Below, piece by piece: positions 1 to 8,911 of a stretch of DNA of 64,000 nucleotides. A program made the translations under genes and the position numbers. The notes beneath the pieces were generated by a model. It was not told the DNA's origin and did no database searches. It saw only the letters and a list, made by a program, of their open reading frames with translations. Source of the stretch: Chryseobacterium sp. Leaf404 (GTDB lineage Bacteria > Bacteroidota > Bacteroidia > Flavobacteriales > Weeksellaceae); contig NZ_LMQM01000013.1 of assembly GCF_001424145.1 (NCBI RefSeq), forward strand, positions 186,001 through 250,000, read 5' to 3'. Every line of letters begins with the position of its first letter. The stretch's first letter is position 1.

Positions 1-912
1 CTCTAAACTACCAATATTCATCCCGAAATAACCATCTCTATTACCTGTAGCTACTGATAAAGTATTTTGGTAAATCGTTCCTGTCTGAAAGAAATCTTTT
101 ATATTATCTTTTCCATAAGGAGTAAATGGAGACATTATTGATCCTGCCTCATCTCCAGCTGGGTTACTGTCGTTAGGATTCACATCGATAGTACCATTTC
201 CATTTGCATCAAACAAGGGTATACCATAAGGCTGAGTAGTTCCAGCAAAATTTGGATCTGTAAATGCAGGACCCCAAGCTCCATTTTCTACATGAATTTT
301 ATCTCCAAACCATCCTTGACCATAAGTCCTTTGTCTCTTTGGCAAAAATGCTACAGTTTCAAAATCCACTGCTGAATTGAAGCTTATTCGCAATCCTCCA
401 GAAGCAGTACCTCTTTTTGTAGTAACCACTACAACTCCATTTACACCCTGGGGTCCATAGAGTGCGGCTCCACCAGCTCCTTTGATGATGTTTACAGATT
501 CAATCGCATCTGGTGGTAATTGAGATAACACATTTGCTGATGAAATTACGTTATCAATTACAACTAGCGCTTCAGTATTACCTGTGATGGTGTTCGGAGT
601 TCTAATAACAATACTCTGCGATGAGTTTACACTATTGTTAGTCTGGTTGATTCTTACCCCAGAAGCTTTACCTGCAATTGCATTTATTGCATTTGGATTA
701 CTTGCTACTTTTAATTGCTCGTTGCTGATAATTTGCTGAGCTGTAGTAACTTCGTCTTTTACTTTTAATCTACCTGTTATAGGTTGAACAAAAACAACTT
801 CGGCGATTTCTGTAGTTTTAGGTATTGTATCATTTCTTCTATCCTGTGCATTTACTAATGCCATAGAAGAAGACACGACAACCAATAAAACACTAGCAGT
901 TAATTTCTTCAT
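1..912 (-). CDS. SusC/RagA-family TonB-dependent outer membrane receptor, 5' part
   Basis: The first 304 codons of a receptor that runs off the left edge of the window. It starts at an ATG whose complement is 910-912. A signal peptide (MKKLTASVLLVVVSSSMA, ending near VNAQ) is followed by a TonB plug domain. The plug shows SusC-type features: 'ALVVIDNVIS', 'ESVNIIKGAGGAALYG' and 'GVNGVVVVTTKRG'. The barrel begins after about residue 170. SusC proteins import oligomers through the outer membrane with a SusD lipoprotein; a susD would lie further left and is not visible. There is no obvious carboxypeptidase-regulatory-like domain before the plug. Substrate unknown. Confidence is high for the family and none is claimed for the ligand. 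Confidence 0.92.
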   Translation of the reverse strand, partial: MKKLTASVLLVVVSSSMALVNAQDRRNDTIPKTTEIAEVVFVQPITGRLKVKDEVTTAQQIISNEQLKVASNPNAINAIAGKASGVRINQTNNSVNSSQSIVIRTPNTITGNTEALVVIDNVISSANVLSQLPPDAIESVNIIKGAGGAALYGPQGVNGVVVVTTKRGTASGGLRISFNSAVDFETVAFLPKRQRTYGQGWFGDKIHVENGAWGPAFTDPNFAGTTQPYGIPLFDANGNGTIDVNPNDSNPAGDEAGSIMSPFTPYGKDNIKDFFQTGTIYQNTLSVATGNRDGYFGMNIGSLE

Positions 913-940
913 ATTTAAATTGATTATTTTTTACTAAATG

Positions 941-971
941 CAAATATGTGAAACTTTCTTAAATTAAACAA
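941..971 (-). promoter_or_regulatory. Promoter of the SusC-like gene
   Basis: On the minus strand TTG (971-969) is followed after 20 nt by CATATTTG (948-941). This is one mismatch from the Bacteroidota -7 box TAnnTTTG. The predicted transcript start is near 935, leaving a leader of about 20 nt. Confidence 0.65.
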
Positions 972-1089
972 ATGTTTTGTTAAAAATATTTAACACAACG
1001 TGCAGATTTTATAATAATTACAAAATTTTTACAAATGTATAAGGATATCCAGACGTTTTTTATGATTTCAATAATAAAGAAATACCTTT

Positions 1090-1097
1090 TATATTTG
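1090..1097 (+). promoter_or_regulatory. -7 box of rnhB
   Basis: TATATTTG matches the Bacteroidota -7 consensus TAnnTTTG and lies 25 nt before the rnhB start. No clear TTG -33 element is seen at the usual distance, so only the -7 half is supported. Confidence 0.5.
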
Positions 1098-1122
1098 CAG
1101 ATGTTTTTTAGCGGAAGTACAG

Positions 1123-1707
1123 ATGAATCAACTAATAAAAAAATACTCTCAATATGTTGAAGCGGGCTGCGATGAAGTTGGCCGTGGATGTCTCTGCGGA
1201 CCGGTGGTAGCAGCTGCAGTAATTATTGATGAAACTTTTGAGCAGAATCTTATTGACGATTCTAAAAAATTAAATTTAAAAACAAGGTTGGATCTTGATG
1301 CCTATATAAAAGATCATGTGAAGTGCTACGCCATTCATGAACTTCCACCATCCTATATTGATGAGCATAATATTCTTAATTCGAGTATTCATGCTATGCA
1401 TGGAGCTTTAGATAAGTTAACAGTCAGGCCTGAGTTTATTTTGGTGGACGGAAATAAGTTTTATCCTTACAATTTTATTCCTCACGAATGTATTGTAAAA
1501 GGAGACTCAAAAATTTTAGCCATTGCTGCTGCATCCATTCTGGCAAAAAATTACCGTGACCTCTTAATGATGCGATTACATGAAGAGTATCCCGAATATG
1601 GATGGAATACGAATTTCGGGTACGCCACAAAACATCATCAGAAAGCGTTGATTCAACATGGTCCAACTCTGCATCACAGAAAGTCTTTCAGACTGAAATA
1701 CGATTGA
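1123..1707 (+). CDS. rnhB: Ribonuclease HII
   Basis: 194 aa, the usual length for RNase HII. The enzyme nicks RNA-DNA hybrids and removes single ribonucleotides misincorporated in DNA. The N-terminal motif 'GCDEVGRG' supplies the metal-binding D17 and E18. D109 ('LVDGNK') and D128 ('KGDSK') complete the expected acidic set, and 'AAASILAK' is the usual helix after it. The ATG at 1123 fits the family start. The gene is transcribed alone, divergent from the SusC-like receptor, and ends before a bidirectional terminator shared with yidC. Confidence 0.96.
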   Translation: MNQLIKKYSQYVEAGCDEVGRGCLCGPVVAAAVIIDETFEQNLIDDSKKLNLKTRLDLDAYIKDHVKCYAIHELPPSYIDEHNILNSSIHAMHGALDKLTVRPEFILVDGNKFYPYNFIPHECIVKGDSKILAIAAASILAKNYRDLLMMRLHEEYPEYGWNTNFGYATKHHQKALIQHGPTLHHRKSFRLKYD

Positions 1708-1777
1708 TTGTTTGATTAATTTAACATTAACAAATTATAAAGCCAACGGAAATTATTTAAACAGATTACAAATAAAA

Positions 1778-1805
1778 AATGAGAAGCATCATTCTGCTTC
1801 TCATT
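1778..1805. terminator. Bidirectional terminator between rnhB and yidC
   Basis: A perfect 11-bp stem (AATGAGAAGCA at 1778-1788, complement at 1795-1805) with a 6-nt loop. It lies between two convergent genes and has A-rich and T-rich flanks. Confidence 0.8.
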
Positions 1806-1831
1806 ATATTTTAAATGGTTTGTAAAAACCT

Positions 1832-3631
1832 CTATTTCTTTCTGGATCCCTGCTGACCCTGAGCTTTTTGCTGCTCCTGAGCTTTTTCCATCATTTCACG
1901 CATTCTCTTCTGGAATTTGCTTTCGGTTTTAGGCTTTTCTTTGTTCGCCTGAATCTGTGCATGAATTTTCTTTTCATCTAAGATCAGATATTTAATCACT
2001 AAAATAATCAAAATGTTAATCGCATTAGACACAAAATAATACCATGACAAACCGGATGCAGAAGTGTTCAGGAAGAATAAGAACGTAATCGGGAAAATAT
2101 ACATTAATACTTTCATGTTCGGCATTCCTTCCTGTTGTGGCTGCTGCATATTTCCAGAAGTCATTACTGTATAAATTAAAATCACCACCGTACATGCAAG
2201 TGCAAAAACACTTAAATGTTCACCTAAAAACGGTACATTAAATGGTAATTTAATCAAATCATCATAAGCTGTAAGATCTTTTGCAAACCAGAAACCCTTA
2301 CCTCTCAAATCAATAAAGTTCGGGAAGAAACGGAATAATGCGTAGAAAATCGGGATCTGTACCAACGCCGGAAGACATCCCGCCATTTGATTTACGCCAG
2401 CTTTCCTGTAAATTTCCATTGTTGCCTGCTGCTTCTTCATTGGATCAGCATCCTTTAATTTAGCAGTTGCTTCATCAATTTCCGGACGAATCACTCTCAT
2501 CATTGCACTCAGCTTGTGCTGTTTGTACATGATTGGTGACAAAATCAGTTTCACAATAATCGTCATCAGGAAAATTACCCAACCTGCAGATAGTCCCCAT
2601 TCTGCAATGAAATTGTACATGGGCATGAAGAAATAACGGTTCATTGCTCCAATAAATGACCAACCTAATGGTAAAATTTCATCAAAATTTTTGTCGTAAG
2701 ATTTTAACAATGGCAAATCCAAGGGCATGAAATACCACGTGAAATCCTGATTCAACTCACCACCGCTCATTCCTACAAAACCTTCAAAATTTAATTTTTT
2801 AAGGTATTCTCCTTCCTCAATGGTTTCCTGATTCCCTTTACTGTTTGTGAAACCTGTTTTAGATTCGATTACTGAAGAGAAAAACTGCTGTTTTACGCCA
2901 ATCCAGTTCAGGGTTTCTTCATCTTCAGACATATCTGTTCTTCCGTCATAATCATAATCTTTATAATTATTAAACGCGTAAGAGAATTCGGAATGAGACT
3001 GCTCCTGAGCTCTACCTTTTTCAAGATTTCTTACATTGTAATCCCAGATAAAATCTGCTTTGTTGTCGGAAGATACATTAGCTAAACCTTTAGTTCTAAC
3101 CTTAAAATCAACAGTGTATTTCGGCATCAGAGTGTAGACAAACTGAATAACAGCACCGTTAACATTAGCCGTCAACGTTGCTACATTTCCAGCAACTGAA
3201 GGGGTAAAAACTAAATCTTTAGTATTGATGGTTTTACCTGCTTTATCTTTAAACTGAAAACCATAGTTGGAGTTGTTTTTCGTGATTAAATAAAGTGGAA
3301 GGTCTGCAACATCAGTTTTGTGGTTGTAAGCCTTGAATTTTGCAAGCTCAACCTTAGAAACCTGCCCTCCTAAACTTGAGAATTCAATTTTAAGCTCATC
3401 ATTTGCAAGATTTACATTTTGAATCGCTCCCGGAGTTACATTTGTGTTGATTTGAGCTGCCTGGGTCTGCTTTACAGCGCTTTTTGCCTGTTCTGTTTTC
3501 TGTTGTTCAGCTTTAAGTTTTTCTTCTTCAGCACTATTTCTCTGGAAATAAAACATGAATCCGAAAAGAACCAAACATAAAACCGCAAAACTAATCATCT
3601 GACTTTTATCGAGTCCTTTGTTCTGTTGCAT
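1832..3631 (-). CDS. yidC: Membrane protein insertase YidC (Oxa1 family)
   Basis: 599 aa with the layout of Gram-negative YidC. An N-terminal membrane anchor (about residues 11-30) is followed by a large periplasmic domain to about residue 350. The conserved membrane core comes next ('GWVIFLMTIIVKLILSP', 'QMAGCLPALVQIPIFYALF', 'LFFLNTSASGLSWYY'). The tail is basic and rich in K, Q and R, as expected for ribosome contact. YidC inserts inner-membrane proteins alone or with SecYEG. It follows pyrG in the same direction, but a 230-nt gap with two hairpins suggests separate or attenuated transcription. Confidence 0.97.
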   Translation of the reverse strand: MQQNKGLDKSQMISFAVLCLVLFGFMFYFQRNSAEEEKLKAEQQKTEQAKSAVKQTQAAQINTNVTPGAIQNVNLANDELKIEFSSLGGQVSKVELAKFKAYNHKTDVADLPLYLITKNNSNYGFQFKDKAGKTINTKDLVFTPSVAGNVATLTANVNGAVIQFVYTLMPKYTVDFKVRTKGLANVSSDNKADFIWDYNVRNLEKGRAQEQSHSEFSYAFNNYKDYDYDGRTDMSEDEETLNWIGVKQQFFSSVIESKTGFTNSKGNQETIEEGEYLKKLNFEGFVGMSGGELNQDFTWYFMPLDLPLLKSYDKNFDEILPLGWSFIGAMNRYFFMPMYNFIAEWGLSAGWVIFLMTIIVKLILSPIMYKQHKLSAMMRVIRPEIDEATAKLKDADPMKKQQATMEIYRKAGVNQMAGCLPALVQIPIFYALFRFFPNFIDLRGKGFWFAKDLTAYDDLIKLPFNVPFLGEHLSVFALACTVVILIYTVMTSGNMQQPQQEGMPNMKVLMYIFPITFLFFLNTSASGLSWYYFVSNAINILIILVIKYLILDEKKIHAQIQANKEKPKTESKFQKRMREMMEKAQEQQKAQGQQGSRKK

Positions 3632-3746
3632 TTTATTTTAATTAAAATTTTTAAATTTAATGAAGTAATAATTTTATCACTTTTTTGAGTCGACAAAAAT
3701 ACTGTTTTTTTATCAGAACTCTATATTATAATATGTTACTATATAA

Positions 3747-3780
3747 TAAACTCAGGCTGAGAAAGATCAGTCTGAGTTTA
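3747..3780 (-). terminator. Hairpin between pyrG and yidC
   Basis: A 14-bp stem with one G-T pair (arms 3747-3760 and 3767-3780) and a 6-nt loop. There is no strong T-run on the minus side, so it could be an attenuator, a processing site or a second pyrG terminator. Confidence 0.5.
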
Positions 3781-3820
3781 TCTATGACGTTTGTAATTTT
3801 TAAATTACTTTATATTCGAT

Positions 3821-3852
3821 AAACCTTCAAGGTTTGAATACCCTGAAGGTTT
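3821..3852 (-). terminator. Probable pyrG terminator, part of a repeated hairpin motif
   Basis: The arm AAACCTTCAAGG (3821-3832) pairs with 3841-3852, with one mismatch, about 10 nt past the pyrG stop. The same AAACCTTCAAG arm recurs in a hairpin at 32827-32859, so it may be a dispersed repeat that serves as a terminator. Confidence 0.55.
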
Positions 3853-3862
3853 GTAAATCGTG

Positions 3863-5470
3863 TTATTTTCCCGAACAAGCCTTAATGAAAGCTCTGAACA
3901 AAGGATGCGGAGTGGCTACTGTACTCTTGTATTCCGGGTGATACTGCACCCCAACGTAGAACGGGTGATCGTGCATTTCCAAAGCTTCTACCAATCCCGT
4001 TTCAGGGTTTGTACCTGTTGCCACAAAACCATTATCTTCAAATTCTGCGATATAATCACTGTTGAATTCGTATCTGTGACGGTGTCTTTCAGAAATATGT
4101 TTGCTTCCGTAGATTTCAGATAATTTAGATCCATTTTTAACGGCACATTTCCAGGCTCCAAGACGCATTGTTCCACCTTTATCCACTACATTTTTCTGTT
4201 CTTCCATTAAAGAAATTACAGGATGCTCTGTTGAAGTATCAAACTCCATTGAGTTGGCTTTTGTATATCCTAAAACGTTTCTTGCGAATTCAACAGTCAT
4301 AATCTGCATTCCCAAACAAATTCCCAACATCGGAACTTTATTTTCTCTTGCGTACTGAGCAGTAAGAATTTTACCTTCAATACCTCTGTCACCAAATCCT
4401 GGGGCAACCAAAATACCGGAAACTCCGTCTAATGATTCTTTGATATTTTCTTTGGTTAAATCACCACTGTAAACCCATCTGATTTTCACTTCAGTTTCCA
4501 AATCTGCACCTGCATGCTTGAAAGCTTCAGCAATTGAAATATAAGAATCCTGTAGCGAAATATATTTTCCAACTAAGGCAATTTCAACAGTTCTCTTCGG
4601 ATTCTGGAATTTTTTAAGGAAAGTTTTCCAGTCTTTAAGATCAGCTTCCTTATCACTTTTTAAATCTAATTCTTTAAGAACTACATCATCAAAGTTTTGT
4701 TTCTGAAGGTACATCGGAACTTCGTAAATCGTTTCCAAATCTTTACACTCAATCACATTATCCAAAGGAACGTTACAGAACTGAGCTAATTTTGCTCTCT
4801 GATCTTTTGGAATTTTATGTTCGGTACGGCAAACCAAAACATCAGCCATAATTCCGCTTTCCATCAACTGACGAACCGAATGCTGGGAAGGTTTTGTTTT
4901 TAATTCTCCACTTGAAGCCAGATATGGTAATAAAGTTAAGTGAATTACCATAGAATTTTTCTCACCCAGTTCCCATTTCAGCTGACGAACAGTTTCGATG
5001 TAAGGTAAAGATTCAATATCTCCTACAGTTCCGCCGATTTCGGTAATGATGATATCGTAATTTTGTTTGGATAGAATTTTAATTCTGCGCTTAATTTCGT
5101 TGGTAATATGAGGAATTACCTGAACTGTTTTTCCAAGGAAGTCTCCTTTTCTTTCTTTTTCGATTACAGTCTGGTAGATTTTCCCTGTGGTAACGTTGTT
5201 ATTCTGAGAAGTTGGCGAGTCAAGATAACGCTCGTAGTGACCTAAATCCAGATCCGTCTCTGCACCATCTTCGGTTACATAGCATTCACCGTGCTCATAA
5301 GGATTTAAAGTACCCGGATCGATATTGATATAAGGATCAAGTTTTTGAATTGTTACATTGAAGCCACGTGATTTTAGCAATAGACCAAGAGAAGCAGAAA
5401 CGATTCCCTTTCCCAAAGATGAAGTTACACCTCCTGTCACAAAGATGTACTTTGTATTCTTTTTACTCAT
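3863..5470 (-). CDS. pyrG: CTP synthase
   Basis: 535 aa. CTP synthase converts UTP to CTP with ATP and glutamine, the last step of de novo pyrimidine nucleotide synthesis. The synthetase domain opens with 'KYIFVTGGVTSSLGKG' (P-loop-like) and contains 'DPYINIDPGTLNP' and 'EIGGTVGDIES'. The C-terminal glutamine amidotransferase domain has the nucleophile in 'GICLGMQ' and the His/Glu pair in 'HPEY'. The reading frame is open to 5527, but I start at 5470 (MSKKNTKYIF). The family begins there and the predicted transcript starts near 5480. Confidence 0.97.
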   Translation of the reverse strand: MSKKNTKYIFVTGGVTSSLGKGIVSASLGLLLKSRGFNVTIQKLDPYINIDPGTLNPYEHGECYVTEDGAETDLDLGHYERYLDSPTSQNNNVTTGKIYQTVIEKERKGDFLGKTVQVIPHITNEIKRRIKILSKQNYDIIITEIGGTVGDIESLPYIETVRQLKWELGEKNSMVIHLTLLPYLASSGELKTKPSQHSVRQLMESGIMADVLVCRTEHKIPKDQRAKLAQFCNVPLDNVIECKDLETIYEVPMYLQKQNFDDVVLKELDLKSDKEADLKDWKTFLKKFQNPKRTVEIALVGKYISLQDSYISIAEAFKHAGADLETEVKIRWVYSGDLTKENIKESLDGVSGILVAPGFGDRGIEGKILTAQYARENKVPMLGICLGMQIMTVEFARNVLGYTKANSMEFDTSTEHPVISLMEEQKNVVDKGGTMRLGAWKCAVKNGSKLSEIYGSKHISERHRHRYEFNSDYIAEFEDNGFVATGTNPETGLVEALEMHDHPFYVGVQYHPEYKSTVATPHPLFRAFIKACSGK

Positions 5471-5485
5471 TAGATTAGGTTTGTG

Positions 5486-5516
5486 CAAAGTTAGGACAAA
5501 AAGAAAAGCAAAGCAA
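5486..5516 (-). promoter_or_regulatory. Promoter of pyrG
   Basis: On the minus strand TTG (5516-5514), 20 nt, then TAACTTTG (5493-5486), a full match to TTG-N20-TAnnTTTG. It implies a leader of only about 10 nt and rules out the longer N-terminal extension. Confidence 0.75.
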
Positions 5517-5703
5517 TTTTGTTGCACTTAAAAATAATTTTTGAAACAAAAAAGGTTTCCAATACTGCTATCGAAAACCTTTACCCAAACCAAATTATAT
5601 AATATGAAAAACTATTATAAACATTTTAAAATCAAAACAATTATTTATTGCTTTAAAACGAAACAAAGATATAAATCTTTAAACAATAAGACATTGATTT
5701 ATG

Positions 5704-6090
5704 TTAAGATCTTCTCTTGGATGAAACTAATTGGCTACCATAAAAGATGAAAAACAACACAATAAAAGAATTGAGGTAGATGAGCATGCTGTAAATATTG
5801 TCTTCTTTTAATCCAAACGGATTAAAGCCCGAAATAACCAAACTTATAAGGTAAATAATTTCAAACAGTAATGCGATTCTCAATACTGAATTGTAGTTTT
5901 TCTTAAATAATAACACTGTGATAAAGGCGACAATTAGAGTAAAAACACATTTAAGAAGAATTAGGAATGGAGCCATTCCCAAACTTTCACCAGGTAGTCC
6001 TAAGATGTAAATCGCAACAACACTAAGCAGAAAATTCAGCATAGCCATGAGAGTAAATATCTGGCTGCTTTTCAGAATAACATTTTTCAT
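5704..6090 (-). CDS. Small integral membrane protein, unknown function
   Basis: 128 aa with about four hydrophobic segments (residues 12-32, 38-62, 70-90 and 100-118) and a basic C-terminus (SSKRRS). No catalytic motif is visible and I do not recognise the family. A purine-rich AGGAG directly precedes the ATG, unusually close to a Shine-Dalgarno site for this phylum. It is divergent from radA across a 46-nt gap, so the two promoters must overlap. Confidence 0.7.
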   Translation of the reverse strand: MKNVILKSSQIFTLMAMLNFLLSVVAIYILGLPGESLGMAPFLILLKCVFTLIVAFITVLLFKKNYNSVLRIALLFEIIYLISLVISGFNPFGLKEDNIYSMLIYLNSFIVLFFIFYGSQLVSSKRRS

Positions 6091-6136
6091 CTCCTAAAAT
6101 TAAGAAAATTTCAAAAAAAATCTTCAACTTAGCAGT

Positions 6137-7486
6137 ATGGCAAAACTTAAAACAGCATATTTCTGTCAGAACTGCGGTTCACAATATCCACAGTGGACAG
6201 GGCAATGTAAAAATTGTCTTGAATGGAACACTCTGGTAGAAGAAATTGTAGAAAAAACCTCATCAAAAACGCCCCCTTTTTCAAAATCAAAACAGCACGT
6301 CATCAACATTATTGAAGTTGAAGCTGTGGAAGAACCGAGAATAAAAACGCCTTCTGATGAACTCAACAGAGTTTTGGGCGGTGGAATTGTTTTGGGATCG
6401 GTCACGTTGATTGGTGGCGAACCGGGAATTGGAAAGTCTACCCTGCTTCTTCAGCTGGCTTTAAAAATGAAGAAGAAAATTTTCTATGTTTCCGGTGAAG
6501 AAAGTGCTTCTCAAATCAAAATGAGAGCCGACCGTTTGGCTGAAATCAAAAATCCAAACTGTTTTCTGTACACAGAAACTTCTTTGGAAAAAATTCTTCA
6601 CGAAGCCAAAAAACTGGAACCCGATTTTGTGATTATTGATTCCATTCAAACCTTGCAGTCACAGCTGATTGAAAGTTCACCAGGAACAGTTTCGCAAATC
6701 CGTGAATGTTCGAATGAGATTATTAAATATGCCAAAGAAAACAATGTTCCCGTATTTTTAGTTGGTCACATCACGAAAGATGGGCAAATTGCCGGACCAA
6801 AAGTTCTGGAACACATGGTGGACGTTGTTTTGAATTTTGACGGCGACAGAAATCACCTTTTCAGATTATTGAGAGCCAATAAAAACCGTTTCGGATCGAC
6901 TGCTGAAATCGGTATTTATGAAATGGTTTCACAAGGTTTAAAGGAAATTAAAAATCCATCAGAAATCTTAATTACCAAAAAATCTGAAGAACTTTCAGGA
7001 AATTCTGTCGCCGTAACGCTGGAAGGAAACCGACCGATGCTTCTGGAAATTCAGGCTTTGGTTAGCACAGCCGTTTACGGAACTCCACAAAGAAGCTGCA
7101 CCGGTTTTGATTCTAAAAGACTGAATATGCTTCTTGCCGTTTTAGAAAAAAGAGCAGGTTTCCAATTGGGCGCAAAAGATGTTTTTCTGAATATTACGGG
7201 AGGGATAAAAACAGACGATCCTGCTTTGGATCTGGCGGTTGTTGCTTCAATTTTGTCATCGAATGAAGATATTGCCATCTCAGAACATTACTGTTTTGCC
7301 GGAGAAATTGGATTGAGTGGAGAGATCCGTCCGATTGCACAGGCTGAGCAGAGGATTACAGAAGCTGAAAAACTGGGCTATGAGAAAATTTTCATTTCTA
7401 ATCTGAATAAACTACCCAAGAAAAAATTCGGGATAATAATTGAAGAAGTGAGCAAGGTGGAGGATTTTCATGAGAGACTCTTCTAA
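6137..7486 (+). CDS. radA: DNA repair protein RadA (Sms)
   Basis: 449 aa, typical length. RadA is a RecA-like ATPase that drives branch migration during recombination repair. In order: a four-cysteine zinc finger (C10, C13, C24, C27), Walker A 'GGEPGIGKST' (93-102), the RadA-specific 'KNRFG' motif near residue 250, and a C-terminal Lon-like domain ('GGIKTDDPALDLAVVAS'). The start fits the family (MAKLKTAYFCQNCG). A RAYT element follows directly. Confidence 0.96.
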   Translation: MAKLKTAYFCQNCGSQYPQWTGQCKNCLEWNTLVEEIVEKTSSKTPPFSKSKQHVINIIEVEAVEEPRIKTPSDELNRVLGGGIVLGSVTLIGGEPGIGKSTLLLQLALKMKKKIFYVSGEESASQIKMRADRLAEIKNPNCFLYTETSLEKILHEAKKLEPDFVIIDSIQTLQSQLIESSPGTVSQIRECSNEIIKYAKENNVPVFLVGHITKDGQIAGPKVLEHMVDVVLNFDGDRNHLFRLLRANKNRFGSTAEIGIYEMVSQGLKEIKNPSEILITKKSEELSGNSVAVTLEGNRPMLLEIQALVSTAVYGTPQRSCTGFDSKRLNMLLAVLEKRAGFQLGAKDVFLNITGGIKTDDPALDLAVVASILSSNEDIAISEHYCFAGEIGLSGEIRPIAQAEQRITEAEKLGYEKIFISNLNKLPKKKFGIIIEEVSKVEDFHERLF

Positions 7487-7492
7487 TCTTTG

Positions 7493-7525
7493 AGCGTTGT
7501 TAGGGCTTAAAGCCCTAACAACGCT
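7493..7525. repeat. REP-like palindrome, left copy
   Basis: A perfect 33-nt palindrome with 15-bp arms AGCGTTGTTAGGGCT around the loop TAA. An identical copy in the same orientation lies on the other side of the transposase gene at 8140-8172. It starts 6 nt past the radA stop, so it may also act as the radA terminator. Confidence 0.9.
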
Positions 7526-7549
7526 TTAAAATCGCTAAATTTAAACACG

Positions 7550-8134
7550 ATGAAAAAATATGTAACTAACCTGGAGCCAAACTCCTTCTACCACATTTTC
7601 AACAAAGGTATTAATGGTAATAAAATCTTTTTTTCAAGTCAGAACTACAGTTACTTTTTAAAATTATTGAAAGATAAAGTGCTCTCTGTATCTGGAATAT
7701 ATGCATATTGCTTCCTCCCAAATCATTTTCATATTTTGATAAAAACTAAATCTGAAAATGAAATCCGTGAAAGTTTCAGCGAAAAAGCACAAATTGATGT
7801 TGATAAGATTATAAGTCAGCAGTTTTCTAATGTCTTCAACAGCTACACGCAGGCAGTGAATAAAAATTATTCCAGAACAGGAAAGCTTTTTGAGCTTCCT
7901 TTTCGAAGAAGATTAATTACATCTGATGATTATTTAATAAAAACAATTCTATATATTCATAATAATCCTAAAAAACATTTTTTAACCAACGAAATATTTA
8001 GTTACCAGCACTCTTCACTACCACAAATATTAAATAATAATCAGAATGGAAAAATTACAAAAGAAATAATATCGCTTTTTGGCAGTTTAGATAATTTCCG
8101 ACTGCTTCATCAAAATTATGATCCTATCAAATAA
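7550..8134 (+). CDS. REP-associated tyrosine transposase (RAYT, Y1_Tnp/IS200-like)
   Basis: 194 aa. The N-terminal 'YHIFNKG' and the HUH motif H59-F-H61 in 'LPNHFHILIK' identify the single-stranded DNA Y1 transposase fold. The candidate catalytic tyrosine is Y135 in 'YIHNNPKKH', the RAYT signature. Such enzymes cut single-stranded DNA at REP palindromes and are usually domesticated single-copy genes. Identical 33-nt palindromes flank it, giving the standard RAYT-REP arrangement. The gene appears intact and AT-rich and sits between radA and the AcpH-like gene. Confidence 0.93.
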   Translation: MKKYVTNLEPNSFYHIFNKGINGNKIFFSSQNYSYFLKLLKDKVLSVSGIYAYCFLPNHFHILIKTKSENEIRESFSEKAQIDVDKIISQQFSNVFNSYTQAVNKNYSRTGKLFELPFRRRLITSDDYLIKTILYIHNNPKKHFLTNEIFSYQHSSLPQILNNNQNGKITKEIISLFGSLDNFRLLHQNYDPIK

Positions 8135-8139
8135 CGTAA

Positions 8140-8172
8140 AGCGTTGTTAGGGCTTAAAGCCCTAACAACGCT
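8140..8172. repeat. REP-like palindrome, right copy
   Basis: Identical to 7493-7525, including the asymmetric TAA loop, so the two form a direct repeat around the transposase. It begins 5 nt after the transposase stop. Confidence 0.9.
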
Positions 8173-8195
8173 CCAAAGCTTAATTACAAAAAAAA

Positions 8196-8786
8196 ATGAA
8201 CTTCCTCGCCCACTCTTTTCTTTCTTTTTCTGACGGACAAATCGTTGGGCAGTTTCTGGAAGATTACATCCGGAATAAAGACCGTTTTTCCTTCCCGAAA
8301 GACATCCAAAATGGCATTACCATGCACCGCACCATTGATACTTTTACAGATTCTCATCCTGCGATTCATGAGGCGAAGAAAGTATTCAGTCCGCTTGTAA
8401 GATTATATTCCGGTGCTTTTGTAGATGTTTCAATGGATTACTTTTTAGCTAATGATCTATCAATTAATTCTTTACAAGGCTGGAAATCACATTCGCGGAA
8501 TGTTTACAAAGTATTAAACCAACACATTCATTTATTTCCTGAAAATTTCAAACTGATGTTGTCACGAATGGAATCTGAGGATTGGCTTTACAACTACAGA
8601 AATGACAAAAACATTGGTTTCAGCATGAAAAATGTTTTAAATAAGGCAAAATATTTAGAAAAAGACATTCCCGTTTTTGAGGCATTTACAGACAATAAAA
8701 AATTCCTGAAAGAATGCTATGACAACTTCTTTCAGGAACTGTTTTTACATGCGAAACAGACCAATGATCTGATGACACACTTTTAG
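8196..8786 (+). CDS. Acyl carrier protein phosphodiesterase-like protein (AcpH/DUF479)
   Basis: 196 aa. The opening 'MNFLAHSFLS' and the motifs 'IVGQFLEDYI', 'GITMHRTIDTFTDSH' and 'DVSMDYFLAND' are typical of AcpH. In Enterobacteria AcpH hydrolyses the 4'-phosphopantetheine group from holo-ACP; the family is related to HD-type hydrolases, and the conserved His/Asp residues are present here. The activity is inferred from the family. The gene lies just downstream of the RAYT cassette and probably lost its original neighbour radA through that insertion. Confidence 0.85.
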   Translation: MNFLAHSFLSFSDGQIVGQFLEDYIRNKDRFSFPKDIQNGITMHRTIDTFTDSHPAIHEAKKVFSPLVRLYSGAFVDVSMDYFLANDLSINSLQGWKSHSRNVYKVLNQHIHLFPENFKLMLSRMESEDWLYNYRNDKNIGFSMKNVLNKAKYLEKDIPVFEAFTDNKKFLKECYDNFFQELFLHAKQTNDLMTHF

Positions 8787-8860
8787 ATTTACCTTATAGT
8801 TTATCTCTGCCTCAGCCTACAAATATGGAGAAATTACTGAAAATTTTATAAATGTTTTTC

Positions 8861-8888
8861 TTTTCCCCATCCCTTAAAGGGCGGAAAA
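8861..8888. terminator. Hairpin between convergent genes
   Basis: TTTTCC (8861-8866) pairs with GGAAAA (8883-8888), with a second inner CCCT/AGGG stem. It lies between the AcpH-like gene and the minus-strand gene ending at 8912. The T/A-rich flanks fit termination in both directions. Confidence 0.5.
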
Positions 8889-8911
8889 ACATGTAGAAAA
8901 TTTATTATAAT

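Noticed and set aside
5471-5527. N-terminal extension of pyrG
   Set aside because: The pyrG promoter at 5486-5516 would lie inside it, and the family begins at MSKKNTKYIF.
5541-5750. A 69-codon plus-strand frame between pyrG and the small membrane protein gene
   Set aside because: Low-complexity Lys/Tyr/Ile composition, no family, and it overlaps the end of a better gene on the other strand.
7493-8172. The two palindromes as a CRISPR-like pair
   Set aside because: Only two copies, separated by a transposase gene, and each is itself a palindrome; this is a RAYT-REP layout.
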